A stretch of DNA of 64,000 bases from Roseomonas indoligenes (GTDB lineage: Bacteria; Pseudomonadota; Alphaproteobacteria; Acetobacterales; Acetobacteraceae). The position numbers and the translations under genes were made by a program. Every line of letters begins with the position of its first letter. Position 1 is the stretch's first letter. The stretch covers positions 124,001-188,000 of the forward strand of contig NZ_JAGIZA010000005.1 of NCBI RefSeq assembly GCF_017813365.1, given 5' to 3'. Below are positions 49,770 through 58,018 of the stretch, in pieces. Below the pieces are notes generated by a model, which did no database searches, was not told the DNA's origin, and saw only the letters and a list, made by a program, of their open reading frames with translations.

Positions 49770-51404
49770 CTAAGCGGCTGCATGCTGCTCCCGAAGCTTC
49801 AGGAACTTCAGCATTGGCCATTCCTCCTCCGCCCGGTTCCGCCGCCAATCGGAGGTGAAGAAGGCCACGAGCGCCCCGTCATGGTCCTCCGCCGTGTCGT
49901 GCGGCGCGGATTGCCGGAACTTCTCCATCGCCGCCTTATCGTCGGAGGCGACCCAGCGCATCATCCCCCAGGGCGTGCTCTCGTAGCGGCTCGGCACGGA
50001 GTACTCGGCCTTCAGCCGCTCCGCCAGCACGTCCAGCTGCAGCGCGCCCACCACGCCCACCACCGGCGGCGTGCCGTCCAGCGGGCGGAACAGCTGCACC
50101 ACGCCCTCCTCGGCCAGCTGCTCCAGCGCGGTGCGCAGCTTTTTGCCGACCATCGCGTCCTCGATCATCACGCGCCGTAGGATCTCCGGCGCGAAGCTCG
50201 GCACGCCCCGGAAATTCAGCACCTCGCCCTCGGTCAACGTGTCGCCGATCCGCAGGATGCCGTGGTTCGCGATCCCCACCACGTCGCCCGGCCAGGCCTC
50301 CTGCGCCACCTGCCGGTCCTGCGCGAAGAAGAACAGCGGCGCGTTCACCGGCACCTGCTTGCCCGTGCGGGTCTGGCGCAGCCGCATCCCCTTCTCCAGC
50401 CGGCCGGAGCAGATGCGGAGGAAGGCCACGCGGTCCCGGTGGTTCGGGTCCATGTTCGCCTGGATCTTGAAGACGAAGCCCGTCAGCGCCGGCTCCTCCG
50501 GCTGCACGCGCCGCGTATCCGCCGGCCGCGCGCCGGGCTGCGGCGCGAAGCGCGCCAGGCCCTCCAGCAGGTGCCCGATCCCGAAATCCCGAAGTGCCGA
50601 GCCGAAATAGACCGGCGTCATCGTCCCCTGCCGGAACGCCTCGATGTCGAAGCTCGGGAAGGCCGAGGCCAGCTCCGCCCCCTCGCGCAGCGCCTCCACC
50701 TCGGAGGCCGGCACCATCTCGTCGATCTTCGGATCGTCCAGTCCGGAAAGCTTCACCGCCCCCGACCCCTCGGCTAGAAGGTGCAGCGCCGGCTCCAGCA
50801 TGTCGTAGGTACCGAGGAACCCGCGCCCGGCGCCCACCGGCCAGGCCGCCGGCGTCACGTCCAGCGCCAGCGTCTTCTCGATCTCGTCCAGGAGCTCGAA
50901 GACGTCCCGGCTCTCGCGGTCCATCTTGTTGATGAAGGTGATGATCGGGATGTCCCGCAGGCGGCACACCTCGAACAGCTTGCGGGTCTGCGCCTCGATG
51001 CCCTTGGCCGCGTCGATCACCATCACGGCCGCGTCCACCGCCGTCAGCGTGCGGTAGGTGTCCTCCGAGAAGTCCTCGTGGCCCGGCGTGTCCAGCAGGT
51101 TGAAGACCACCCCGTCCCGCTCGAAGGTCATGACGGAGGTGGCCACGGAAATCCCGCGGTCCTGCTCGATCTTCATCCAGTCGGAGCGGGTCCGGCGCCG
51201 GTCGCCCTTGGCGCGCACCTGACCGGCCAGCTGGATGGCGCCGCCGCGCAGCAGCAGCTTCTCCGTCAGCGTCGTCTTGCCGGCATCCGGATGGGCGATG
51301 ATGGCGAAGGCGCGCCGCCGCGCGGCCTCCTGGGCGACCTTGCTTTCGGCCTCGGGCGGGCGGTTATGGCCGATCCCGGCGGTGTCGGGGGCAATCTGAT
51401 CCAT
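49770..51404 (-). CDS. prfC: Peptide chain release factor 3
   Basis: 544 aa translational GTPase that recycles RF1/RF2. G motifs AHPDAGKTT, the switch region DRRRTRSDWMKIEQDRGISVATSVM, DTPGHEDFSEDTYRTLTAVD and NKMDRES, followed by the RF3 C-terminal domains. An N-terminal extension of about 25 residues (MDQIAPDTAGIGHNRPPE) precedes the core. Length and motifs distinguish it from EF-G and LepA. Confidence 0.95.
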   Translation of the reverse strand: MDQIAPDTAGIGHNRPPEAESKVAQEAARRRAFAIIAHPDAGKTTLTEKLLLRGGAIQLAGQVRAKGDRRRTRSDWMKIEQDRGISVATSVMTFERDGVVFNLLDTPGHEDFSEDTYRTLTAVDAAVMVIDAAKGIEAQTRKLFEVCRLRDIPIITFINKMDRESRDVFELLDEIEKTLALDVTPAAWPVGAGRGFLGTYDMLEPALHLLAEGSGAVKLSGLDDPKIDEMVPASEVEALREGAELASAFPSFDIEAFRQGTMTPVYFGSALRDFGIGHLLEGLARFAPQPGARPADTRRVQPEEPALTGFVFKIQANMDPNHRDRVAFLRICSGRLEKGMRLRQTRTGKQVPVNAPLFFFAQDRQVAQEAWPGDVVGIANHGILRIGDTLTEGEVLNFRGVPSFAPEILRRVMIEDAMVGKKLRTALEQLAEEGVVQLFRPLDGTPPVVGVVGALQLDVLAERLKAEYSVPSRYESTPWGMMRWVASDDKAAMEKFRQSAPHDTAEDHDGALVAFFTSDWRRNRAEEEWPMLKFLKLREQHAAA

Positions 51405-51455
51405 GCGCCGTATCTGGCCGCGTTGGGGCCCCGGCGCAACAACCGATCCGGCGCG

Positions 51456-52625
51456 TCAGCCGTGCCGGCGCCGCAGCGCGTCCAGCCCGATCGTCATCAC
51501 GGCCCCGGCGAGGATCACCGCCGCCACCGGCCGCGGCGTGCCGTTCGCGAAGTGTCCCACCGCCACGCTGCCCAGCGCCGCAACCGCGAATTGCAGCGTT
51601 CCCAGCAGGGCGGAAGCCGTGCCGGCCCTCTGCCCGTGCCGCGCCAGCCCGCCCACCGCGGAGTTGGGCATGATCATGCTGCCGGAGGCCAGCATGGCGA
51701 AGACCGGGAAAAAGAACCCCCAGAACCCTCCCCACCCCGTCCAGACGAGCAGAACCAGCGCAGCGGCCGAGGTCAGGAAAGCGATCGCGCCCGCGGACAG
51801 CACCCGATTGGCCCCGAAGCGCCCGACGAGCCAGGGGTTCAGCTGCGCCCCACCGATGAAGCCCACGGCGCCCATGCCGAACAGGATTGCGAAGCGCCCC
51901 GGCGGGATCCCGAAATACTCGATGTAAACGGCCGGCGCGCCGCTGATATAGGCGAACATCGAGAACATCACCGTCGCCCCCATCAGCGCGTGGGTCAGGA
52001 AGACCGGCTCCGTCAGCACCCGGCCGTAGTTCCGCATCAGCGCGCCGAAGCCCAGGCGCAACCGCCGCTCCGGCGGCAGCGTGTCCGGCAGCAGCCACCA
52101 GACCAGCAGGCCGGACACCGCGCCGTAGCCCGCCATGACCCAGAAGATGGCCCGCCAATCCGCCACCCCGAGCAGCGCCCCGCCGAGGGAGGGCGCCAGG
52201 ATTGGCGCGGCCCCCATAACGAGGATGAGGCGGGACATGATCCGCGCCGCCTCCAGCCCCGTCACCTTGTCCCGCACCACGGCGCGCGGGATCACGGAAC
52301 TGGCGGAAGCCCCGAAAGCCTCCATGAAACGGAAGGCCGCCAGCCACCCCATGCTCGGCGCCAGCGCGCAGCCCACCGTCGCCAGGGTATAGACCACCGT
52401 CCCGACGATCAGCGGCCCGCGCCGCCCGAAGCGGTCGGACAGCGTGCCCTGGGTCACCTGCCCCACCGCCAGCCCGACGAACCAGGTGGCCAGCGTCAGC
52501 TGCGCCCCGCCCTGGCCGGTGCCGAACTCGGCCTCCATCTGCGGGAAGCCCGGCAGGTACATGTCCGTGGAGATCGGATTGATGGCCGTCAGGAAGCCGA
52601 GCAGCAAGGGAAGCCAGGGCGGCAT
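51456..52625 (-). CDS. Bcr/CflA-type MFS multidrug exporter
   Basis: 389 aa, 12 predicted helices. It has the MFS motif A LSDRFGRRGPLIVGT in loop 2-3 and the Bcr/CflA-like N-terminal MPPWLPLLLGFLTAINPISTDMYLPGFP. It exports drugs or metabolites by proton antiport; substrate unknown. The ATG at 52625 has AGGA upstream; the long in-frame extension upstream has no membrane or family character. It faces away from the next plus-strand gene. Confidence 0.88.
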   Translation of the reverse strand: MPPWLPLLLGFLTAINPISTDMYLPGFPQMEAEFGTGQGGAQLTLATWFVGLAVGQVTQGTLSDRFGRRGPLIVGTVVYTLATVGCALAPSMGWLAAFRFMEAFGASASSVIPRAVVRDKVTGLEAARIMSRLILVMGAAPILAPSLGGALLGVADWRAIFWVMAGYGAVSGLLVWWLLPDTLPPERRLRLGFGALMRNYGRVLTEPVFLTHALMGATVMFSMFAYISGAPAVYIEYFGIPPGRFAILFGMGAVGFIGGAQLNPWLVGRFGANRVLSAGAIAFLTSAAALVLLVWTGWGGFWGFFFPVFAMLASGSMIMPNSAVGGLARHGQRAGTASALLGTLQFAVAALGSVAVGHFANGTPRPVAAVILAGAVMTIGLDALRRRHG

Positions 52626-52773
52626 GGGATCCTGCGTCGTTGAAGCGCGCCCTTGCTGCGCCGCAGCAGCGGGAATGGGAAGCCCAATTTGCGCGGAGCA
52701 GCCAACAGAAGGAACTTGCGAACGATTATCATTCCAGGCAGCCTGGGCAAACCAAATGCCGGGAGACTCCCCC

Positions 52774-53220
52774 ATGGCCACACGCGGACTGCCCAGCTGG
52801 CCCCTCGCCGATGCCGCGCCCGAAGATCTGCCATCCGCGGAGGGCGTGTTGCTGGATGCCGTGCGCGGCTGGGTGGAGGCGACCCGGTCGGGGGGCTCCC
52901 CCATTGCCGCCTTGCGCCTCCCACTTGCGACCGAAGGCCTGGCCGCCGCGGCACCGGCGCTGGACGCGTTGTTGCGCGCCCTCGCCTGCCCGGGCGCCAT
53001 GGGATGCCGCCTTTGCCCCCGCCTGACCCCAGCGGAAGGATCGCTCCTGATGGGCATCGGCCTGGCCCAGCGGGCTACCCGGCGGGAGGCCTTGGCGGTC
53101 TTCCTCCGCCTCGCCCCGCCCGCCTCCGCCTACGCGGCCCTCGGCCCGGCCCTCGCCCTAGGGCTGATCCTCCGGCGCGGCGGGCTGCTCCTCGCGAACC
53201 CGCTCCGCGCCAACTCATAG
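52774..53220 (+). CDS. Conserved-looking protein of unknown function
   Basis: 148 aa, not recognised. Acidic N-terminal part, then an Ala/Leu-rich helical body with a CRLCPR motif near residue 79, and a hydrophobic C-terminus (ALGLILRRGGLLLANPL). The start at 52774 has GGGAG 7 nt upstream; an ATG at 52756 is possible. No domain can be named. It ends at a terminator. Confidence 0.6.
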   Translation: MATRGLPSWPLADAAPEDLPSAEGVLLDAVRGWVEATRSGGSPIAALRLPLATEGLAAAAPALDALLRALACPGAMGCRLCPRLTPAEGSLLMGIGLAQRATRREALAVFLRLAPPASAYAALGPALALGLILRRGGLLLANPLRANS

Positions 53221-53224
53221 AAAA

Positions 53225-53248
53225 GGCCGGGGAGTTTCCTCCCCGGCC
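53225..53248. terminator. Terminator between convergent genes (53220 and 53273)
   Basis: A perfect 10-bp stem GGCCGGGGAG/CTCCCCGGCC with a TTTC loop. On the minus strand it is followed by TTTTCT, ending the DUF882/transpeptidase operon; it can also stop the plus-strand gene. Confidence 0.85.
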
Positions 53249-53272
53249 CATCCGATCCGAGAGCGGCCCGCC

Positions 53273-53860
53273 CTACCAGCGGCGGGACTGCCCGCAATCC
53301 AGGTGCACGAACCCATCCCGTCGGTAGAGCCCGACGCCGCCCAGCCCCAGCGAGGCGGCGAGCCGCGCCATCCCGTAGGAATCCCGCCCGGGCAGCCGCA
53401 TGTCCCCGGCCATGCCGGACATGTGCAGGGAGACGGTGGAGACCCGCCCCGTGAGGCGCGAATTCGTCTCGGGCGTGCGGTAGCCGCTGATCACCTGGAA
53501 GGCGTCGTTGGTCTCCATCTTCGCCGCCACCGCGTTCATTACGTCGAAAAGGCGCGGATCCATCGGCGTCACCTCCTCGCGGTTGATGTCGCGGAACACC
53601 CAGTCCAGCTTTCGCAGCGCCTCGGTCACGTAGCGCCCATCCTGGAAATAGACGCCCTGGAAGGCGTCCCCGGTATAGGCGCGCTGCACGTTGACCCGCC
53701 GCGCGCCGCGGGCGACCTGCGCCTCGGCCCCGCCCGGCAGCGCGGCGCAGGCCAGCAGCCCCGCGCCGGCAGCAAGAAGGTTGCGCCGGCCCAGTCGCCG
53801 GTCCTCGCAGCAGGGGCACTCGGGCGCGTGCGGCCGGCGGCCGTTCCAGGTGGTGCTCAT
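53273..53860 (-). CDS. DUF882 (YcbK/MepK-type) peptidoglycan peptidase with Tat signal
   Basis: 195 aa. Tat signal LGRRNLLAAGAGLLACAALPGG at residues ~23-45 after a Cys/Pro-rich N-terminus (CPCC). The M15-like core shows ISGYRTPETN, VSLHMSGMAGD (His/Asp zinc ligands) and VHLDCG. Expected to cut peptidoglycan cross-links in the periplasm. It overlaps the transpeptidase stop by 4 bp (ATGA), so synthesis of 3-3 links and their cleavage appear linked. Confidence 0.88.
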   Translation of the reverse strand: MSTTWNGRRPHAPECPCCEDRRLGRRNLLAAGAGLLACAALPGGAEAQVARGARRVNVQRAYTGDAFQGVYFQDGRYVTEALRKLDWVFRDINREEVTPMDPRLFDVMNAVAAKMETNDAFQVISGYRTPETNSRLTGRVSTVSLHMSGMAGDMRLPGRDSYGMARLAASLGLGGVGLYRRDGFVHLDCGQSRRW

Positions 53861-55392
53861 CGTGCAGCCCCCGCCGTGGCGACCCGCAGCCCGCCCCGGT
53901 CCATCTCCCGCGCATAGGCGGCGTCCAGACCATAGATATCGGGCCGCATCTTCACGCGCGCGCCCTCCGTGGTGACGGTCGTGTAGTGCAGCCGCACGGG
54001 CAGCGGGCGCCGCAGGCCCACCGACTGCGTCTGCTTGCTGTCATAGACGCGCTGCGCGCGCGCCATGTCCCAGCCCATCCCCTCCATCACGAGGAGGAGA
54101 AGGTCGTCGGGAAGCCCGAGACGGATGCACCCCGAGGAGAAGGCCCGATCCGGCCGGCCGAACAGCCGGCGATCGGGCGTGTCGTGCAGGTAGATGTCGT
54201 CGGAATTGGGCATGATGAATTTGATCCGGCCAAGGGCGTTTTCGTCCCCGGCGTCCTGACGGATGAGGTAGGGGAAACGGTCCGTCCGCACGGCGGACCA
54301 GTCCACGGTGGCGGGATCGACCTCCACGCGCTCGCCGCCCACCACGCTGTAGAGGCGGAAGCCCTTGGCGGCCATGCCCGCCGGGTCGCGGCGGTAGCGG
54401 GGCAGAAGGTCCTCGCGCGCGTTGCGCTCGGGCACGCCCCAGGTGGGGTTGAACTGAACGGTGGTCAGGCGGGCGCGCAGCGTCGGCGTGGCCCGCGCCG
54501 GCTTGCCGACCACCACGTTCATCCGCATCAGCACCCGATCCCCTTCCTGCACCAGCAGGACGTAGTCGGGGATGTTCACCTCGATGCGGCGCTCCTCGCC
54601 CGGCTTCAGGGCGTTGCGCCTCATGTCCAGCGCAACGCGAAGCTGCGCCACGCGGCTGGAAGCCGGGCGGTTCAGCAGGCCGAGGCTGATCGCGCCGACG
54701 CGCCCATCCGCCTCCAGCCCGCTCGCCGCCTGCCAGCGCCGAACGGCCGCCTCCAGCGGGGCGTCGTAAAGGGCGCCGCCGTCGCGCGCCGCGGCCAGCA
54801 CCGGATCCTCGGCCTTCAACCGGGCCCGCAGCGCGGGAATGCGCGCGGCGTCGGTCATCCCCGGATCCAGCGTGCCCTCGCCGACGGGGATCGTCGTCCA
54901 TCCCCCGGACGCGACCAGCCCGGCCGCCTTCGCCAGCTCCGACCGGATCGCGGCCGCACCCTCCGGCACGTTCGCCGCCCGGTCGATCAGGGTCGCCGGC
55001 TCCGGCAGCCCGACCAGCTCGGCCTGCCAGCGCGTGAAGTCCGTCGACGGGTCGCGCAGGATGTCGGCCCGGCCGGAGGGCTGCCGCAGCCGTCCGAGAA
55101 CGAGGTCGCCCAGGGCCGCGTTGGCGGCCTGGTAAACCGCCGTGTGGAAGACCGCCGGCTCGGAGGCCCCCTGCGCATCCGGCGGCACGGCATAGGCGGC
55201 GGGGTCCAGCCCATCCTGCCCCAGCTTCCGCAAACGGGCGGCGAGGCGGAACACGGAATCCCAGCTCTGCGGCCCCGGTCCCGCCGGCACCGCCGAGCCC
55301 GCCTGGCCTCCTCCCTGCGCCCACGCCATGGCGGGAAGCAGGCCGGCCGAGAGGCCGGAAAGCACATCGCGTCTTCGCATGCGCGGACGCAT
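53857..55392 (-). CDS. L,D-transpeptidase (YcbB-like)
   Basis: 511 aa. N-terminal export signal with twin Arg (MRRRDVLSGLSAG...MAWAQ), a peptidoglycan-binding-like region near 210-245 (VRRWQAASGLEADGRVG), and a YkuD catalytic domain with HDTPDRRLFG and the active Cys in SSGCIRL. It forms 3-3 cross-links between meso-DAP residues. The start at 55392 or the next ATG at 55380 are both possible. First gene of the two-gene operon. Confidence 0.88.
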   Translation of the reverse strand: MRPRMRRRDVLSGLSAGLLPAMAWAQGGGQAGSAVPAGPGPQSWDSVFRLAARLRKLGQDGLDPAAYAVPPDAQGASEPAVFHTAVYQAANAALGDLVLGRLRQPSGRADILRDPSTDFTRWQAELVGLPEPATLIDRAANVPEGAAAIRSELAKAAGLVASGGWTTIPVGEGTLDPGMTDAARIPALRARLKAEDPVLAAARDGGALYDAPLEAAVRRWQAASGLEADGRVGAISLGLLNRPASSRVAQLRVALDMRRNALKPGEERRIEVNIPDYVLLVQEGDRVLMRMNVVVGKPARATPTLRARLTTVQFNPTWGVPERNAREDLLPRYRRDPAGMAAKGFRLYSVVGGERVEVDPATVDWSAVRTDRFPYLIRQDAGDENALGRIKFIMPNSDDIYLHDTPDRRLFGRPDRAFSSGCIRLGLPDDLLLLVMEGMGWDMARAQRVYDSKQTQSVGLRRPLPVRLHYTTVTTEGARVKMRPDIYGLDAAYAREMDRGGLRVATAGAAR

Positions 55393-55444
55393 ACCCCCGG
55401 CGAACCCGGGCTGCAAAGCCGAATCGGGTAACCGGATCAGTTAC

Positions 55445-55672
55445 TCAGCGGGAGATGAGCCAGCCGAGCAGCATCAGCACGACCACGCCGATCAGCACCG
55501 CCCTGATGAGGGACCACCACTCCCCGCGGCCCGCCTCACCCTCCTCGGCGTGGGAGATGGGGCGGGGCGAGGGGTGCCGGGCCTCTGCCATCCCGGCCGG
55601 CGCGGCTGAGTCCGGGCTCGCCGCGGCCTGGTCGCGCATGACCGCGCTGGAGCGAATGGGATCGCTTGGCAT
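55445..55672 (-). CDS. Small tail-anchored membrane protein
   Basis: 75 aa. A polar N-terminal half rich in Ala, Pro and Ser is followed by one C-terminal transmembrane helix (IRAVLIGVVVLMLLGWLI) and a two-residue tail, so the N-terminus faces the cytosol. A strong AGGAGG precedes the ATG, which makes it a likely real gene. Function unknown. It lies 52 bp upstream of the transpeptidase start. Confidence 0.6.
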   Translation of the reverse strand: MPSDPIRSSAVMRDQAAASPDSAAPAGMAEARHPSPRPISHAEEGEAGRGEWWSLIRAVLIGVVVLMLLGWLISR

Positions 55673-55848
55673 GAGGCCCTCCTTGAACCGGTTCGATATC
55701 GTGCCGCAAGCATCATGGTCGGGGGAGAGCCGGGCAACGGCTCGGTTCCGCTCGAGACAAGGAACGTGGAAGACGTGCCCTGTTTTCAGGGCGGGTGACC
55801 CCGTCCTGCCGGCTTGATCCCGGCGCCGGGGAAAGCGACCCTGGGGCC

Positions 55849-57279
55849 ATGTCGCAGACCACTCCCGCCGACGATTCGGCCGACCCGGCCTGGGCCGGCG
55901 CCGCTCGCTTCCTGGAAGGCCGGATCCCGCCCGGCGGACGGGTGATCGCGCCCGACAGCTTCGCCCGCCTGACCGGCGCCCTCTCCGCGCCGGACCCGAA
56001 CGTGCTGCCGGACTGGGCGGTGGTCCGGACCGCCGCGACCGGAGCTCTTCCGCCAGGCCTCCTCCGGCGCCTCCTCGCTGAGACGACCCCGGTCTTCGCC
56101 AATGAGGGCTACGTCATCTTCGCGCGGCGCCCCACTTTCGGGCTGGCGGATATGCGGAACGCGCCGGCGGTGCGCGCCCTGGCCGATGGTGCCGCTCTCG
56201 GGGTTCCCATCCAGCAGTCGTCCGGCCCCAGCCTGCTGGAGGCGAGCCTCCCCAGGGCCGCGGCCCCGCCGGAAGCCGCGATGACACCCCTCGTCGCGCC
56301 GCATGGGGCGGACATCCCCCGCGCCGCCCTGCCGCCGGAGGCTCTCGCGCTGCAGGTGCCCGCGCCGCCCCGAGCGGAACGTCCGGCCTTCCCCGTCCCG
56401 CACCCTGGCGCGGCCGCTCCCGAGCCGCCGCGCCTCTTCGTCCCGCCGCCAGAGCAGGCGACGCCGCCCCGCCTCTTCCTCGCGCCTGTTCCCGGGAATG
56501 CGCCGCCAATCCCGGCCCCCGCCCCGTCCCTCTTCGCCGTTCCCCCTGTCCAGCCGCCAGCCCAGCCGCAACCGTCCTTCACTCCGCCCCCTGCACCAGC
56601 CCCCGCGCCCCGCCCCGAAGCGAATGTGCCCCCGGTTCCGGTGCCCATGCCGGCCCGTTCGGCGCCCCCCGTTCCGGAGCCTCCGCCCGCCCCGGCCCAC
56701 CCGGTATCACCGACTGTCGGGCAGCCGAGAGCGCCGGATCAGGAAGGCACCTTGCCCGCCCGCGTCGCCGCCTCGCTGGGGACGGGCGCCGGAAATCGCG
56801 TTGCTGCCCTGGGCCGGAGGGCGCCCGCCCTCGCCGGCGCCGCCTTGGCCCGGTCCGCCCTGGTCTCGGAGGGTTCGGAAGGGCAGCCCGACGCCTGCTT
56901 CGACCTGGCCCTCCTCACGCCCGACGAGGCTTCGCTCGCCGGGCTGGCCGCGGAGGCAGCGCGCCTTCTCCGCCCCGGCGGCCGGCTTCTCGTCGTCGCG
57001 GAGAACGCCACCTCGCTCGGGCGGCGCCTTTCCGCCACTCTCGGCCGCCCTGCCCCGGCGGGGATGTCCGTCGAGGCGATCCGCGGCGCGCTCCACGCGG
57101 CCGGCCTCATCCCCGAGCGCCTGGAAGGCCACGCCCTCGACTCCTGGCGCGCCACCTCGGACGCCCCGCCGCCAGGCCTGGCGGCCGGCGACCCAGCCGC
57201 AGCCATCCTGGAGGAAGCGGCCGAGACCATGGACCCGCGCCACGCCGCCTGGCTGCTCTTCCTCGCCCGCAAGCCATGA
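55849..57279 (+). CDS. Methyltransferase-like protein with long Pro/Ala-rich insert
   Basis: 476 aa, not firmly recognised. Residues 1-100 are structured-looking (AARFLEGRIPPGGRVIAPD... YVIFARRPTFG). About residues 160-300 are nearly all Pro, Ala and Val in short repeats. The C-terminal ~170 residues look like the late half of a class I SAM methyltransferase (FDLALLTPDEASLAGLAAEAARLLRPGGRLLVVAEN); the glycine-rich SAM motif I is not evident. The start at 55849 is chosen at the first ATG; upstream codons lack support. Could also be a degenerate or structural protein. Confidence 0.6.
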   Translation: MSQTTPADDSADPAWAGAARFLEGRIPPGGRVIAPDSFARLTGALSAPDPNVLPDWAVVRTAATGALPPGLLRRLLAETTPVFANEGYVIFARRPTFGLADMRNAPAVRALADGAALGVPIQQSSGPSLLEASLPRAAAPPEAAMTPLVAPHGADIPRAALPPEALALQVPAPPRAERPAFPVPHPGAAAPEPPRLFVPPPEQATPPRLFLAPVPGNAPPIPAPAPSLFAVPPVQPPAQPQPSFTPPPAPAPAPRPEANVPPVPVPMPARSAPPVPEPPPAPAHPVSPTVGQPRAPDQEGTLPARVAASLGTGAGNRVAALGRRAPALAGAALARSALVSEGSEGQPDACFDLALLTPDEASLAGLAAEAARLLRPGGRLLVVAENATSLGRRLSATLGRPAPAGMSVEAIRGALHAAGLIPERLEGHALDSWRATSDAPPPGLAAGDPAAAILEEAAETMDPRHAAWLLFLARKP

Positions 57280-57295
57280 GGCGGACGCACAGCCC

Positions 57296-58015
57296 GTGAC
57301 CTGGTCCATCGTCATCCATGAGCCGGAGAGCGGCGCCTTCGCGGTCGCCGTGACCACCTGCAGCTTCGCCGTCGGCGCCTCCTGCCCGCATCTCCGGGCC
57401 GGTGTTGGCGCGGTCTCCACCCAGTCCTTCACCAACCGTTATCTCGGCCCCGCCGTGCTGGACGGGATGGCGCGCGGTCTTCCCCCCGCCGCGGCGATCG
57501 AGGGTGCCCTGGCCGGAGACGAGGGCCGGCACCTTCGTCAGGTCCATGCCGTGGACCGCTTCGGCCGCAGCGCCGCCTTCACCGGCAAGAACTGCGTGGA
57601 CTGGGCCGGCGAGAGGATCGGCCGGAGCCAGTCGGTGGCCGGGAACATGCTCGCCGGCCCCGCCGTGCTGCACGACACCGTCGCGGCCCTCGCCATCAAC
57701 GGCCACCTGCCCCTGCCGGAACGGCTGGCCCTGGCGCTGGAGGCCGGCGAGGCCGCCGGAGGTGACCGCCGCGGCCGTCAATCCGCCGGGATGCGCCTCG
57801 TCACCACCGAAGACTTCCCGGACCTCGACATCCGCGTGGACGATCACCCGGAGCCGTTGAAGGAGCTTTCCCGGCTCCTCGCCATCTGGCGCCGGGACCG
57901 CGCCCCCTATCTCGCTCGCCAGCCCCGCAAGGCCAATCCTTCGGGCGTCATCGACATGGAAGCGACCGAGGCCGCGTGGAAGGCCGCCGGCCTGGACCTC
58001 CGCTTCCGCCGTTAG
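57296..58015 (+). CDS. DUF1028 (Ntn-hydrolase-like) protein
   Basis: 239 aa. The family N-terminus TWSIVIHEPESGAFAVAVTTCSFAVGASCPH, VGAVSTQSFTN and the central GNMLAGPAVL segment are clear; the C-terminal ~60 residues are the family extension. Function unknown; DUF1028 proteins resemble the Ntn-hydrolase fold. GTG start at 57296 follows the previous gene by 16 bp. It converges with the GGDEF-EAL gene after 3 bp. Confidence 0.85.
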   Translation: MTWSIVIHEPESGAFAVAVTTCSFAVGASCPHLRAGVGAVSTQSFTNRYLGPAVLDGMARGLPPAAAIEGALAGDEGRHLRQVHAVDRFGRSAAFTGKNCVDWAGERIGRSQSVAGNMLAGPAVLHDTVAALAINGHLPLPERLALALEAGEAAGGDRRGRQSAGMRLVTTEDFPDLDIRVDDHPEPLKELSRLLAIWRRDRAPYLARQPRKANPSGVIDMEATEAAWKAAGLDLRFRR

Positions 58016-58018
58016 CCG

